From Breviolum minutum Mf 1.05b.01 (lineage: Eukaryota; Sar; Dinophyceae; Suessiales; Symbiodiniaceae): a stretch of 64,000 nt of DNA. Positions 8,755 to 23,000 of this stretch are shown here, piece by piece; the first letter of the stretch is position 1; each line of letters begins with the position of its first letter. Below the pieces are notes generated by a model. The model ran no database searches. It had not been told where the DNA came from and was given only the letters and a program-made list of their open reading frames with translations. Both the position numbers and the translations under genes were made by a program. The stretch lies in assembly GCA_000507305.1 (NCBI GenBank), contig DF239101.1, forward strand, positions 1 through 64,000, in the 5' to 3' direction.

Positions 8755-11700
8755 CTGGAGAATGGGTGAAGGAGAAGGCATGTAAGGGAAACCTAAAAAC
8801 AGTTCAGTGAGTGGGAGCAATGCCATGTTCAGTCAGAAATTCAGGTAGGTTGGGCATACAATTCAGTGTAATTCACTGAAGATGTGTTGACATATTTCCA
8901 TCTGCTATCAAAGCAAATTTCAATATATATGAATATATGAGTAGAAGGCAATCCCCTCTGTAAAATTGAGTCAGCACAATCATGACAAGTACAATTACAG
9001 CGCACGACAGAATTATAGAAAAAAAATAAATGGTAAAATGCCCGGGTTTTCCCCGGGCAACCCACAATTGATTTAAAAAATACAAGTGAGGTTTATTGGC
9101 GCCCGGGTATTTTATCATGCCCGGGTAAAAAAGTCTCTATAATTAAGGTTTCTATCATTCTGTCTGTGGCTGCAAGACAGGAGTTTTTCCCATTCTTTGC
9201 AGGAATAGCTAATTATAGAAAACCTGCTGCAGTTAAACGCCGGGCATTCCACAATGATGGAATTCTTATGAATCGACACAAAACTAATTATAGAAAATTC
9301 AGACCTTTTTTTTGCCCAACTAATTATAGAAAGTCCAAATCATGGGTTTTCCCCAAAAAATGCAGGAAAGGGGAACTATAGAATCCAATGATTAAGTTGC
9401 AAATTCCGCTTCGGAGTTTTTTTCCATTTTTTACAGGAATAGCTAATTATAGAAAAAACCCGCTGCAGTTGGAACCCGGGCATGTTGCAATGATAAAGCA
9501 TTTTCTGTAATTGTGTCGGCTACCATGAACCCATCGTTGTTTGATCTCGTTCCGACAAAAGTATCTAAAGGATTCTAAAGGTAGCCAATCTTCCCTTTGC
9601 AGTATGTAATTGGTTGTCTGCTGCTCATACCATGACTCCATTCAGGAAGAATATTCATCCGACCTGTGCTTCGTTCTCTTTTCCGAAACCTCTCTGAGTG
9701 GAACCGACCGTCATCTTGATGACGTATACAGCCAATATATGTTAATATATATATACAGTATACGCTGTCTGCAACCAAAGGCCCAGCCCTTTCAAAAGAC
9801 GATGGCTGGAAGAACATGTTGTGGGAATGAGATCTTTTCAGTGGGAACGGAAGCTTTTCAGGGGTCTTATTGTATCTTTTTAATCTGAGGGTCAACTTCA
9901 GCTTCAATTGCTGATGAACCTGCACACACTACTAGTGACGAAAATGCGTTCTGCCATCCGTCTTGACCCTTTCCCGCCGGCGCACCCGGGTAGCATTGCC
10001 ATTCTGCATCAGCAAATCTTTGCAAAAGACCGCCTGTGGGCTGCTAAATCCCATGGTCAAAAGTCGCTAGCTTTGGGGAATGAGACAAGCTTTTAAATAC
10101 AACCCCCCTACTCTTGAGTTCATTATCACCTACTGTAGTGAAACAACTGGAGCTTGGTCAATAAAAAAGCAATTGGTATCTGTTCAATCTATTCATCATG
10201 GAGCTTCGTTCAGGGCAGTCTTTCATCCCACCAACAGGGTGTTATGCATGGAGAGGTGGTGTATAATTGGACAATCAACCGCAGTGCAGCTTCAACAGTT
10301 AGATTGTCTTAAGAGCGACCACAAAAAGAACGCGGTTCCAACAAAGGCAGGGCAACATGACAAAATACCAAACACAACCAAAACAAACACAACAAACATT
10401 TCTGCTAGTAAAGTCAATAATATGATATACTATAGTTCAAAAAAAACAAAATCATGTCGTATTAGATAGATTACATCTGTATTAATATATCTACATATAC
10501 ATCAAAACTCCTATTATTTCAACCTTTTCCCCATTTAGCTCCGCAAGGTTTTAACCACCATTTTCCTTGGCCTCATGGCCACCCGAATGCCATTGGACAC
10601 TACAAAGACCAAGCTCTTTGGAGGCTGAAGTCACAACCTGGGAAGCGGCTTCCTCCCCACTGTGCAGTTGATAAGCAATCAAAGAATATCAAACAATTTA
10701 CCCATATACAGTATATAGCATAGTATATCTGCAATCCCACGAAGTCATTGTATGTATGCTCTGTATCTACAAAAAAAACTGTAATATGCATCAACAAGTT
10801 GTTGGCTGCTTAAAGTTGTCGGACTCCAAATAGTATCATTTGGATTCATTTGGAGGAACACTGAAGGTAAGCTTGGGCCTCAGGATTCCCGCCCTCCTTC
10901 TAAAAATACCGCACATGAGGTGCCGTAGAATCAGTAAGACCACGTCGCAGGAATTGAAATGACTAGAGCACACCACCTTGATGCCATAGAGAAATTTTGA
11001 GTTTTGAACGTCTATCGGGGTTCAAAGAAAGTGATCCTGCCAAGTATCAAAAATATCAACAAGTCTATTCTTCATTTTCAAAGGTCCAATTATAGTGATA
11101 GGAAACCATGGAAACCCCACTTCCACTGAGCTTGTCGGACACCATCCACGAAGTGTGAATCACCGTCTTCGAGACCACCCACCGGTCGACGGATTTTCAG
11201 CCCCTGGCAGGACAGAGGTCATGAGACGATATGATGCGGCTGCCTGACTTGTTAACAAAAAACCCATGAAAGATTGGAGTGAATTTGCTTCAATTTGTAT
11301 CAACTTGTGATATATTAATATTTACAAGTAAATCATTATATTAACATACCAATTTAAATACACGTTTATAGAGCTTCACATATGTAAGATGCTCCCAGAT
11401 GCTCCTGCATGCTCTTACTATTCTTATGTTGGCTATAATATGATTGCCTCCTGTACACTTCGGTCCTTGACCAAGTCTTGAGGCCGCACTTGGCGCAAGG
11501 TTTCTTCTGGATTCAGTTCGGACCTCAACGTGGGGGCATGAAGGGACCACGAGGATGACAAGCCATGATAAAATTGAGGGTACCAACAGGGAACCACAAT
11601 TGGGTATGATCATATGTCAAATCTACTTATTAACTTAAAACTTAAAATTCTCATATCCAGCTGTTGGATCCCAAAACGGATCTCAATGCGCAAATGGAGT

Positions 11701-13971
11701 TGACTTTCAAGCCGATTCCAAACATGTTGCGCCCCAAGTAACTCCAGTGCCAAAATGACGCGTCGCTTGGCTGCCACCTGACTGAATTGGCAAACGGCTG
11801 AGCTGTCTTCCTATCGTTCTCTGACATCAAAGATCTTCTAAGTTTAAAGTGTTCAAACAAAAACATACCCATAGCATCCGTGTATGGTATATTTGCCTAC
11901 ATTTACAATAAAAATCAACCATTCATGTAGGTAAATATACCGTTCGTCCCATGGATCCTATCATGGGATATACAAATTTCATGAAACTTTGCCTCATTTC
12001 ACCATGCTTCACTTCCGTAAACCCGACCTCGCATCGATAGACCGCCAAACCTGGCCCTGAGGCAAACCACATGGTGAAGAGACCTCCATCCTGGGATGCG
12101 CAAAGGTTGGAAGGTTGGCTTGGTTACCAAATGGGACAATTCATCCGAGCACAACCAGTTGGAGGATGGTTTAAGAAAGGAAAAGACTCAATGAGAAATG
12201 CAGCAATTCCACCGACCATTGTAGGAATTTTGGTCCATCAAGAGGAGCATTTGAAGAAGAAACATGTGTGTAGTCAGAGACTTAGATGTGCACCTTGCCC
12301 AAACTTTGAGATTTGATATCCCTTTCTCTTGATGTCAAGTGACATGGTTTTAAGTGACAGGATCACATTTTGACAGAGATCAAGGAGTTGTCAAGGGAGT
12401 TCAAGTGTTTCATCCAAACTCCAGCCAGAAACATGGTCCTTTATGTTCATCCATATTATGTCGCTTTACCCCTCCTTCACTAAGTCAAGAAAATACAAAT
12501 CCCTTTCTCCGCGCATCCTAATCAAAGAAACATAGACAAACGGTAAGGTCAACTATCTAGGATTACATTTATTCAAAGAGATTTGGAAAACAAATAAGTA
12601 CAAATGCATATAAAATCTACATGTCATATATTATAAATATATATAACTTTTGTATGTATATCAATATAAATATGAAATTATACATTTCCATACATTTCCC
12701 CAAAATCAAACACACACACACACACAAATGGCATACAACAAGTCCACCTGGATCGGCTTTACAGCAGTACGCTTCACCAATTGTTCCTGGTTCGCCGTTC
12801 GCCGTACGATGACTGGTACATGAAACACTAAAACCAGGGATTAACCACCATCATCCCCTAGAAGGGCCTTATCAAACCCCAAATTTCCTGGGGGGTGGCA
12901 TTGGGGGTGTACCTTTGGAGAGGGTATGGAAATTAGGAACATCCGTATTATGATATGTATGTGATGAGATTCTTTCATTTCACCATCATAGCAAATTCAC
13001 GGTGCAAGTAGATAATATATACATGTTTTTATCAGGGTTTTTCCTATAAATAAGCTGTTGGAAACAAATCATCCAAACCTAACCTGAAATCACTACAATC
13101 AAAGGAACTACATCGCGCGGAAAAAATCGGACCTAGGTCTTAGACATTGAAGGACATGTCACACGGAGGGTTGTAGTCAACATAGAATGTAGTCAATTGA
13201 TGCTTCTGCTGCTGCTGCTGGTAATGACAATGTATTAAATGACAAATAATGAAGGATACATGATAAATCATGCATCATAAATGGTGAATGATGGATGACT
13301 GATTCATTGATTGATTGATAGATTGATTGATCATATTGATCATTTTGCTGGTGATGATGGTGTTCATGGTGTTCATGATGACGATGACGATGACGATGAC
13401 CATGATGAAGATGATGAATATGATGATGATGATGATGATGACGACGATGATGACGATGATGATGAATACGGCGATGATGACGACGATGATGATGAGGATG
13501 AGGATGAGAATAAGGATGATGCTGATGATGCTGATGATGATGATGACGACATGATGACGAAGCTGCTGCTGATGATGATGATGCTGCTGCTGCTGCTGAT
13601 GATGATGATGATGACGATGACGATGACGATGATGATGATGATGATGATGATGATGAGGATGCAAACAATCGACCTAGGTCTTAGACATTGAAGGACATGC
13701 CACACGGAGGGTTGTAGTCAACATAGAATGTAGTCAATTGATGCTTCTGCTGCTGCTGCTGGTAATGATAATGTATTAAATGACAAATAATGAATGATAC
13801 ATGATAAATCACGCATCATAAATGGTGAATGATGGATGACTGATTCATTGATTGATTGATAGATTGATTGATCATATTGATCATTTTGCTGGTGATGATG
13901 GTGTTCATGGTGTTCATGATGACGATGACGATGACGATGACGATGACCATGATGAAGATGATGAAGATGAA

Positions 13972-14015
<44 letters not shown>

Positions 14016-17000
14016 CGATGAATGATGATGATGATGATGATAATGATGATAATGATGATGATGATAATGATGATGATTACGATAACCATGCACATGATGC
14101 ATCCTAAATGAAGAATCAACATCAATCAATTACATACAATCTTAACATGAGAAAAACGAGGTTAGGAAACTCGTGGTATCCCCTTACCACGCACCTCTCC
14201 ACTGTCCAGCATCAGTCGCACCATGCCGGCCACCTTTGCATCAGATGATGTCTCAATAAGACTTAAGACATCACATTTATATATGTTTGAAATAAATATG
14301 TAATACTAGGTATAGGTACCACCCTGGAAATTTTGCAAGATGTCAATGTGAATTGCCAAAATCAGGAAAATGACAAAAGAGGTTCCACAAAACTGGAAAC
14401 AGTGTGAGTCTCAATCCCTAAAACTAGGTGGTTTCTTACCCACATGGGGGTGAACACAACGACCCTTTGAAAGCACCAAGTAGGAATCTTTGAGAAATTC
14501 CGGAAAAAATAAAAACTGCTAAAGAGTTGCCCGTATTAACAGTTCACCAACGACTGTCGGTGGGAACACCTCCAAACAATTGCGTGCGCTGTTGGTCTCG
14601 TCGATGACTGTGGCTCATCAGTCAAAAAAGAACTGTTGTCTACTAGCTCTATGACTCTATGACTATGATCTAAAGTACATCCCTGTAACTCCAAAGACCT
14701 TACAGTACCAAGAATCACCACATCACCACCTTTTTAGCACATGTTTGCCGTTCTTTCCAGGAAAAACCGCGACTTTCCAACATTTTGGACCAAGAGACGA
14801 AGCCCAGAATGGTTCCCTTCAGCACTTCTGTGGCTTCTTCGGGATGATGTGCATCTGACAGCGAAGGTTGGATACAAGACGTGCGAATGATGTGTCTATC
14901 AAGACATGTCTGCCCCTCACTTGGATTCAAACAGATCTGACCTTCCATGCATTTCCAAGATTTCCTTGAAGAATTGAAAGCAAATTCGTTGATTTCTGTT
15001 TGCACCCATTCTAGTGGATCATGGCTGTATGGTGAAAAAAGTGAAATCCCCTCTGAAGGCTTGAAGTGATTTGTCCCAGAGAATTTCATCCAAAGATGTT
15101 TATCCCGAAAGCTGCAAAAGATTCACCTTTCTACCTTCTCATGGTCATCTGAGTGATGTGTTCTGGTTTTACCCTACATCACTTGCAAAATTCATCATAT
15201 GAGGCATCTACACTTTGGGAAATCCACCCATATCCACACCTAAGTCATCCAAATGATCCACAGGAATCTCGGCCAGCACGGTGTCTCCTACCTGGCGAAT
15301 GCTTGAATTGGTGTGGAGGATTGTGAAAATAAAGAAATCCAGATTGGAAATCATAGGAATCTGTAAAACGGATTTTTCAGCAACCAACTAACCAACAATT
15401 TATGCAGCTAATCAGTTAGATAGTTTTTCATGGTCTCATAGTCCAACCTGGTAAGTTTCAGAGATCATTCCCCGTCCCATCTGGCCTGAAACCCTCTAGC
15501 CCCAACATTGTAAAAACGCGAGTGAGTGATGATTCTGCAAAAAAAAAACGGATCTTTTAAACATGTTCATCTCTGGCATATTAAACATGACAAAACTTCT
15601 CTCATATCTACTGGTGCTTTAAAGTACAATAATCTTTCATATACCACCATCTTCACCAACATCTGGCTGAATCAAGACTGACTTCGGTATCACATGGTAT
15701 GACATTGCCTTCACGTCCAGGGAGCTGCGTGCGGAGCAGCTGGGCTCCAAAGCCAAAATGTGCCAAGTTCCGCCCAAGACCTGCAGCCACATATGGGATG
15801 TTGCTTAGAAATCTTGTAAATACTTGTAGCGGGTGCAAGACGATGTATTTATATACATCATCCTTAGTCTAGCTGCACCTTTACTAATTTGTGCAACATA
15901 CATGTCGAATAGATTTGAATAGAGTATACACCAAAAGATATCTCTGAAATTCTGAAGATAGATTTTGGCCTTTGAAACACTCACGACGTGGATGTCACGC
16001 AGACCATGTGCACTGCCTCTGCCGGTACTGAGGACCATCCAGCGCTGGCGTCAAACAAGGAGGATTGCCACGTACCTCGTTCTTGCGACTGGGTGGGGTT
16101 GGATTGAATCCTGCCACTGCCCCTTCCCCCTCCAGTCGGAACATAAAGATAGTTTGAGGGATACCACTCTTTTCCGAAGTATCTAAGTATCGGTATTGTA
16201 GAGGATTGAACATGTGTAGCAATCGTGCGTTCACACAATTCTGAGTGTTTTTGAACATCAATCCACTCAGGTATCGTAATATTAATATGGTACCGCAATC
16301 TCGTATCATATCCTAAAATATAATCATAACTTGTAACACCGTGACATAGATGCCGGATCGCATTCTATGCAACGTCCAGTCACATGAGATGACATGTCAT
16401 ATTGGATATCAATATGGTATTGCAAGCACTACATATGACCTATCATGTTGTATTATAACATGACATGTTATATTGGACACATGGTATCATATCACACATC
16501 AAAATTGCGTGCAATAGTAACAATAAGAGTGCATCATGCTGCATCTTCATCGTAAACCATCAAAAATCATTGAATCATCCACGAAACATCGGCTATTGGA
16601 TGCTATTGGTCAAAACTCTACAGTATGACAGCTCTCTCGCCAAACATCGCTCCACTTCTCGAAAATCACATCCTGGAAGCTTCGGTTTTTGCTGAGCTAA
16701 GCTCCCTTGCCCTTGCTGGAGTTTTGACCTGCACGTTTGTGGTTCAAGGGTCGCCTGGGTATGTGTACATTGCATAACAAGAACCTAGCAGTCAAAGCAC
16801 ATAACCAAAAAGATACAGTTACTTGAGGTTGTTGATGATAAAACGTTAGCAAAACAATGATCTTCAAAATGGTCTTTCGAATACACAGCGTTTATAGGAA
16901 TGTTTAGCTCCAATTTCTCTTTGACCAATGGTCATGGAGATCTTAAAACAAAGCATGGGTTGGTATGGGTACACGCCCTTGTGACACTTTGCCAGGCCTG

Positions 17001-20000
17001 CCCATCGCATTCGCTGAACCTGTGCACATTCGCCGTGTACAGGTGTAGCCAACCCCAGGAAGATGTGGTCGTCCCGAGGCAGTTTTCGAGGGAAATGTGG
17101 TAACCGAAAATGCAGGATCGATGCTTGATTTTCGTCAAGTCTACTGATTAAAACAGTACTACGTGCACAAGGAAAATATCATTGAAAAAGAGACTTCGTT
17201 TCCAATGGACATGTCCCTGCCAGGGACCTCAGTACTTGTGGATGATGAAACGACACGTGGGATTTGTTGGTTCAATGGTCCCTTCAAATCCAACACTTTT
17301 AAAAATAGTATGTAAAAAATCCTCACTACTACTAATGCATCACCATGTTTTTCCTATGATTTTGCCATCGGATCCCTGCTGATTTTACCTCCCACCTCCA
17401 ATTCCCACACCAATTGGAGTCGCCTTTAAGCATCGATCCCATACCCTTTGCACGGGCCTCAAGCCACTTTTTGGGTCCCTCACCAAAGTTCCTGGGTTGC
17501 ATTGCACCTGGTGCCGATTTTCCGAATGATGGCCGGGCCACCTGTTTTGGGAAAATGACCCATGATGACCCATCAGCACATCTTTTTTTTTGGTAGGATT
17601 TCCAAGATGCATTTGCCTGAACCTCTCTGTATATCATGCTACCTGGTGTTCATGTTGTGAACCTGGATTGTCCAGATTATTGCTTCACCCTTCATGCTTG
17701 GTACAATGCGCTAAAACAAAAGCACGCCAAAAGAGGTACTGAGTCGGGAGGTAGATATAAGTTTGTAAGTCTACATGGCTAACTAGCATCTGAGTCTGAC
17801 AAGTGCTTAACTTACAAAATGTTCAAGGATTACGATCCCTTTTGATAGAGTTCACCATGAACAATACTCACTAAATACAAGGTTGCAAGAACCTCATGGC
17901 AGTTTTTCCCAGTCTCCATGGTGGTTTCCATTTTACCAACCGTAGACCTGCTAAATCTTCCATGTCATCCATCTTTCTCTTTGGCCCCTGGAGTCTCACA
18001 GTGTTTGAGAGGTGGGGAATCAGCAACATACTACTTTATGTTAGTCTATAAAGGGTACATCTTTAGTGTAAATGTATATACGTATGTTACATGTTGAACA
18101 ACAATGAATATCATTACATATCAATAGCTACTAATGATCAACTGCAAGAATTTCTTGTATCAAAACATGAATGGTGATCACTTAGGACCTGCCGAGAATG
18201 GTCAATTAACATATCTGAAAACTGCAAGACATATCATTTCAAATTTGGGATGCTGCAAGTGAAATACCATTCAAACACAACACGTGACCTACTGTGGCAG
18301 TTTTCCATTTAAGCACGTCGACCGGACCGGTGTTTTCCAAATTTTCCATAAGGGATGTGGTGTTTTTGGTAAAGTCCATCAACTATCATGTATTTTGCCA
18401 AACTATAATAATTCATAATATTTCACCAAGCTTCCCATCCATTTTCCTGCAAATTTCAGGCCATTTGTATGGAAATTCCCCTACATAGTACCCTGCCAAT
18501 TCGGGGTTTGGTAAATGCACCTCCGATGGTTCAGGCTCACACCTTGGAGTTACAACCATTTGATATGTTTTGAAACAGGGCAATCTGGGAACTTTGAATG
18601 AAGGATCATGAACATGATTTCGATGATTTCGTAAAAAAGGTCATTCACATGATTCAAATGGATGAAATGTTTCCACCATCCATTTCCAAATGGAATCCAT
18701 CGAGCTCTGGAACATTGTCAATTCCAAGTACTTTCTGGAGATCATCCCATTTATCCCAAAGGATGCACCCTTGGAAAATTGATGAACATTCCCCTTAGTA
18801 TTCCTTTTTACTTAGCCTTCTTCCAGCCTATTCCATGTCTACATGGCCGGCTTTTGTCGTTTTTTGTCGTTTGTGTTGAAGAAAACCAAGGCTACGTGGG
18901 ATGATCATCCAAGCTTTGCTAAGACCCCCAACTTTGCTCGAAGCCACAGATTTAAACTCCTTTGCTTGAAGTGATCCTGAGAGCTATGATACACAAAAGG
19001 CAGGGTGAACAAGAACGAGGATATGGAACATGGCTGTGGAAGTTCGTGGAAGTTCACCTAAATAGACCTAAGTCAAGTTGTTGAAAACATGTTGTCCAAT
19101 TTTTGACAGATCAAAATACGTGTGTATATGCCGTATATGGTGTGTATGGTGTGTACGTATATGCAAAAAAATATGCGTGTATATATATATACATCATTAT
19201 ACATCTGTGTGTGCTGACAGTTGTACAGGAAGCGTTGGCCTTAAACGTGGATTAGATACAATATTGTGCAATAGGCAGCGCAAGAACTGAAGGAACCTGA
19301 ACCTTGTGATTGACTCCCGATGAGTAAAACCCCCAAAAAAGCTTCACAGGTCATAAAGCATTCAAAATATTCAAATCAAATATGCCTAAAAACGGGACCT
19401 GTACAGCACATGCTTTTTTCTGCCACGTCATCTTTGGTGTTTCTCAAATTTCCGGACACACAAAAAAAAACATGTTTAACGATGTATTGCAAACTTTGAT
19501 ACAAATAAAGTACTCGTTTGCGGTATGGGTGCTCTGAACTTCGGTGCACTGGTCAATCTATTTAAACTCTGACTGCTTTCTTCTACTAGCATACACACAA
19601 CATCTTCCAAAGTGAATGTTGATCGATGTTGATATGCATGTGGATTCATTTGAGCAAAGTCCTTCAACAGGCAGCTGTCCATCAAAGTTGAGATTGACAA
19701 TCATGAAACCCTGCAAATCTTCCACCATCTTCCATAGTTGACCCTTAGGATGAGGGATGGCGGGCCAAAACTGGGAGCTGCCGGCATTTTGTTCTGCCAC
19801 ACGTTTACGGAGCCATTCTGGAACCTGCAAATCCGGCCGCGGATCCATTCACATTGCGGTGTTTCAGGTCTTACATTAAGTGGCAGGAAACCTTGGGAGT
19901 GGTTGGGTGTATTGGGTCCTAGACGTTGTGTGACAGAAACTTATCCGAAAAATCAGAGGGTATTACATACACTTCCCATTTGTTTGACAAATCTGTTGGG

Positions 20001-23000
20001 CCTTGACCCGTGGACATGGGTTGGCAATCTTCTGGTAGGCAGCCTGCGGGTTCAAAAACGTCTGCGAACAAAGCAATTCTGAATCGGTCGGAAACAAGTC
20101 GTTCAATGTATGTATGTATATTTATATATATATATATTGATATATGTACATCATATTATTGTATAGAAAATACTGTAGATAATTATGATATATCATCATC
20201 CTTGATGCATCCCGACTTCTAAAATGAACACCAGCTGAAATTACCGCCCTGGATTTTCACAACCAGCCGGTGGTTTCAAACCCCCTTTGGAATAATAGTC
20301 AAATTGAATGATCTGGTAAGACAATAAAAAATCCCTGAAACCAACGTCTTCCCCCATTTCACTGTCGTTTTCCCTGACCGGGATGCTGATCAACTTTTGA
20401 AAGACCGCACACAAACGTTCCTGCAAGGGCATCATAGGATGGATATATGGAGATGAATATGTGTGTGTGTGTGTGTGTCGCGTTGTTTCAAAATATCGAC
20501 TGTATCTCATCATCAATTCATGGCATTCCGACATTCCATCAAAAGTGAAGTATTGTTTGAATTACGTATGGAATTGTGCGTAATTATTGTACAGATTTTA
20601 TTTCAACAATGATACTTTCCCAAGTTAGGACAAATCTAAGGAACGGTTGTACCATGCGCAAGTTTGAGCAACACCTTCTTATCTGCTGACTACTGGGCCT
20701 GGATTTGGCACATCGATGTGCAACTGCGGCCATGGGGAGAAAACTAAGGACCTAATGGGTCCCACGGTCCCAAGTGACTCGCGACTCAAGTGTTTTCAAA
20801 GACTTGACTCTGGTGACTTTGCATGTATACCAACAATACCATATGCGAGCCCTGCATATGTAACTTATGTATAACTGTATAACTATAAGATGCCCGTCAT
20901 GCAGCAACCATCTTCCGAATTCGAGCTTATTAAACTAATTCATTGATCAAATCCCAACAAACACATTAACATCTACAGCAAAATAACATTGGTCTCGAAC
21001 CTTGTCGACTCACAAAACATCATCAAATTCATGGGCTCCTTGTAGTATTCCCAATCGATGATGGAGCGCATGTCAAAGTCAGTCAAGCTGGAATCTTGTA
21101 GCCACTGTCGCAACCACACCTGTGGTGAAAAGGACATTTAACAACATGTCTATATATTTTTGACTTTGTTTTGCAATTGCTCATCTTTGATTCAAATAAT
21201 ATCAAATATATATCCTATCTAATATGGCTTTTTTGATTGTTGGTCGAAGCGCTTGGAGGTGTGAAGTGCACACTGTGCACAGCATGCACAGCATTTGGAA
21301 ATCAAGATGGTGTTCCGAGTCCTCTTCTGTAATTTTCTCTATATATAAATATATGTATAACTGTAAATATTCCTGTCATCATCATGTATTGTGATTATCA
21401 TGTTGATCATTTTCCTTGTCTAGTATCATAGCTCCTTCTATGTTTTCCCAAAGTGTAGACACCCCACAAACAAGTCTATTTGGCCTTCTTCACATCCTCC
21501 TCAGCGAAGAAAATCTTCACCGGGATAGCGCGCTCAGTGCAACCTCACGTTGGCTGTATTGAAACCCAACGTTGATGGCCCCGAATGATGGACCTCCCAA
21601 TACTAGATCTCTCCAGCTTTGCACCTCCTGTACAACAATTTTGAGCTATAGCCGCAAAATTGTATACACATACTTTGGTCAATTATCGTATCTTGATTGT
21701 ACAATGAAAATTAAAAACCCATTAAATATATTTATATTCTTGAATCACTGTCTTCCTGACATAATCACAATATATCCATGTATATGAGCAGGCAAAACAG
21801 CAGTGCGGCAGGTTTGCCTAGATCACACAGCCCTTCTTGGTTGTTCATGCGCATAATATCAACGACATGCACCGCAAAAGCATGCATGTAAATCAACACT
21901 TTCCTATCTGTACCCTGCATTGTACTAATCAAACTCTACAAGCCACTTACTTGGCTGTTGCATAAAGTACCTTGATGTGGAGTTGTGTGAGATCATCACA
22001 GGACATTTCCCATATCGATCATCATCTTGACATCCTTTGTGAGTCTCTCAACAAAACTCAAGAAAAGAAAATCGAGGTATGATGGCAAAATACAATAATG
22101 TACAACAGGTGTGTTCCTTCCAACATCACATAAGCCTGAAAACTGGACAGCGAATACTTAGATTGTCTTCAGAATGTCATCCTACCAATCTTTAATTTCC
22201 AAGTAGCTGGCACCCACTGGCTTATTGGCAATGAGCATATGAGCGCTAATCCCCTCGGCCTGAACACTGATGTCACGTTAGCGTTTGCAAAGAGAAGTAC
22301 CTTGGACTTGGCACTCCAGGCTGGCTGTAAGCAATTATCAGCCATATGATCATCATATACAATCATCCTCCAGCGTGTAATTTTTGAGAATTTGGATAAT
22401 TTCCCACCCCTTTGTTTGTGAATGATTAACCACACTCTCTATATTTGTGTGAATATGTGAACTAATCTATGCTCCAAATTAGTTTCGGTCCCTCGGAAAG
22501 CTGTCAAGATCGGCGGGCGCCTGCAGCATTGATGGGACACCCAGGAATTCCGACAAACGTCGCACGGTCGTGGCCTCCCAGGCATCGAGCTACTTACAAT
22601 TTGTCCAACTTGTTTTTTAATCATGGTGGATATGGAAACATGCCAATATAATTGATATATTATATCGATCACAAAATAGAAACAAACATGGACAGTTGAA
22701 AAGGAATTCCTCAAATTCCAGAAAACAAATCGTATGAATTACGTAAAACTTCTTTCAGAAAGCAGTTCGAATGAAAAATCAATAAATCTGAAAGTACCGA
22801 GTGACAGAACTAGCAGCTGCCCTCTGCAATATCATCATAAATCATACAGTGGTTCTGAATCAAAGATTTTCGGCACATCACATACCCTTGATAGAACTAA
22901 GAGCTGGTACCTGCAGGCAACCCATCACAAAAAGAAAAAACTGTAGTGTTCCACCCCCTTTATCAGGTCCTTTTCTGGCCGTCATTTTCGGATAGATTGC

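Noticed and set aside
9030-9510. CRISPR-like regularly spaced repeat
   Set aside because: Spacing is irregular, the repeated unit is only 11-13 bp, and the context is a eukaryotic intron.
9908-11250. Plus-strand exon-like frames (for example [20 protein letters not shown] at 10.55-10.68 kb)
   Set aside because: Open on the plus strand too, but without consistent splice sites or phase; the neighbouring evidence is all on the minus strand.
13177-14129. Long Asp-, Met-, Ser- and His-rich ORFs on both strands
   Set aside because: Translation of GAT/GAC/ATG triplet repeats in every frame.
20690-20740. Short minus-strand frame [12 protein letters not shown]
   Set aside because: Looks coding, but POLE joins in phase from 21039 directly to 20420, so it would interrupt the [10 protein letters not shown] motif.
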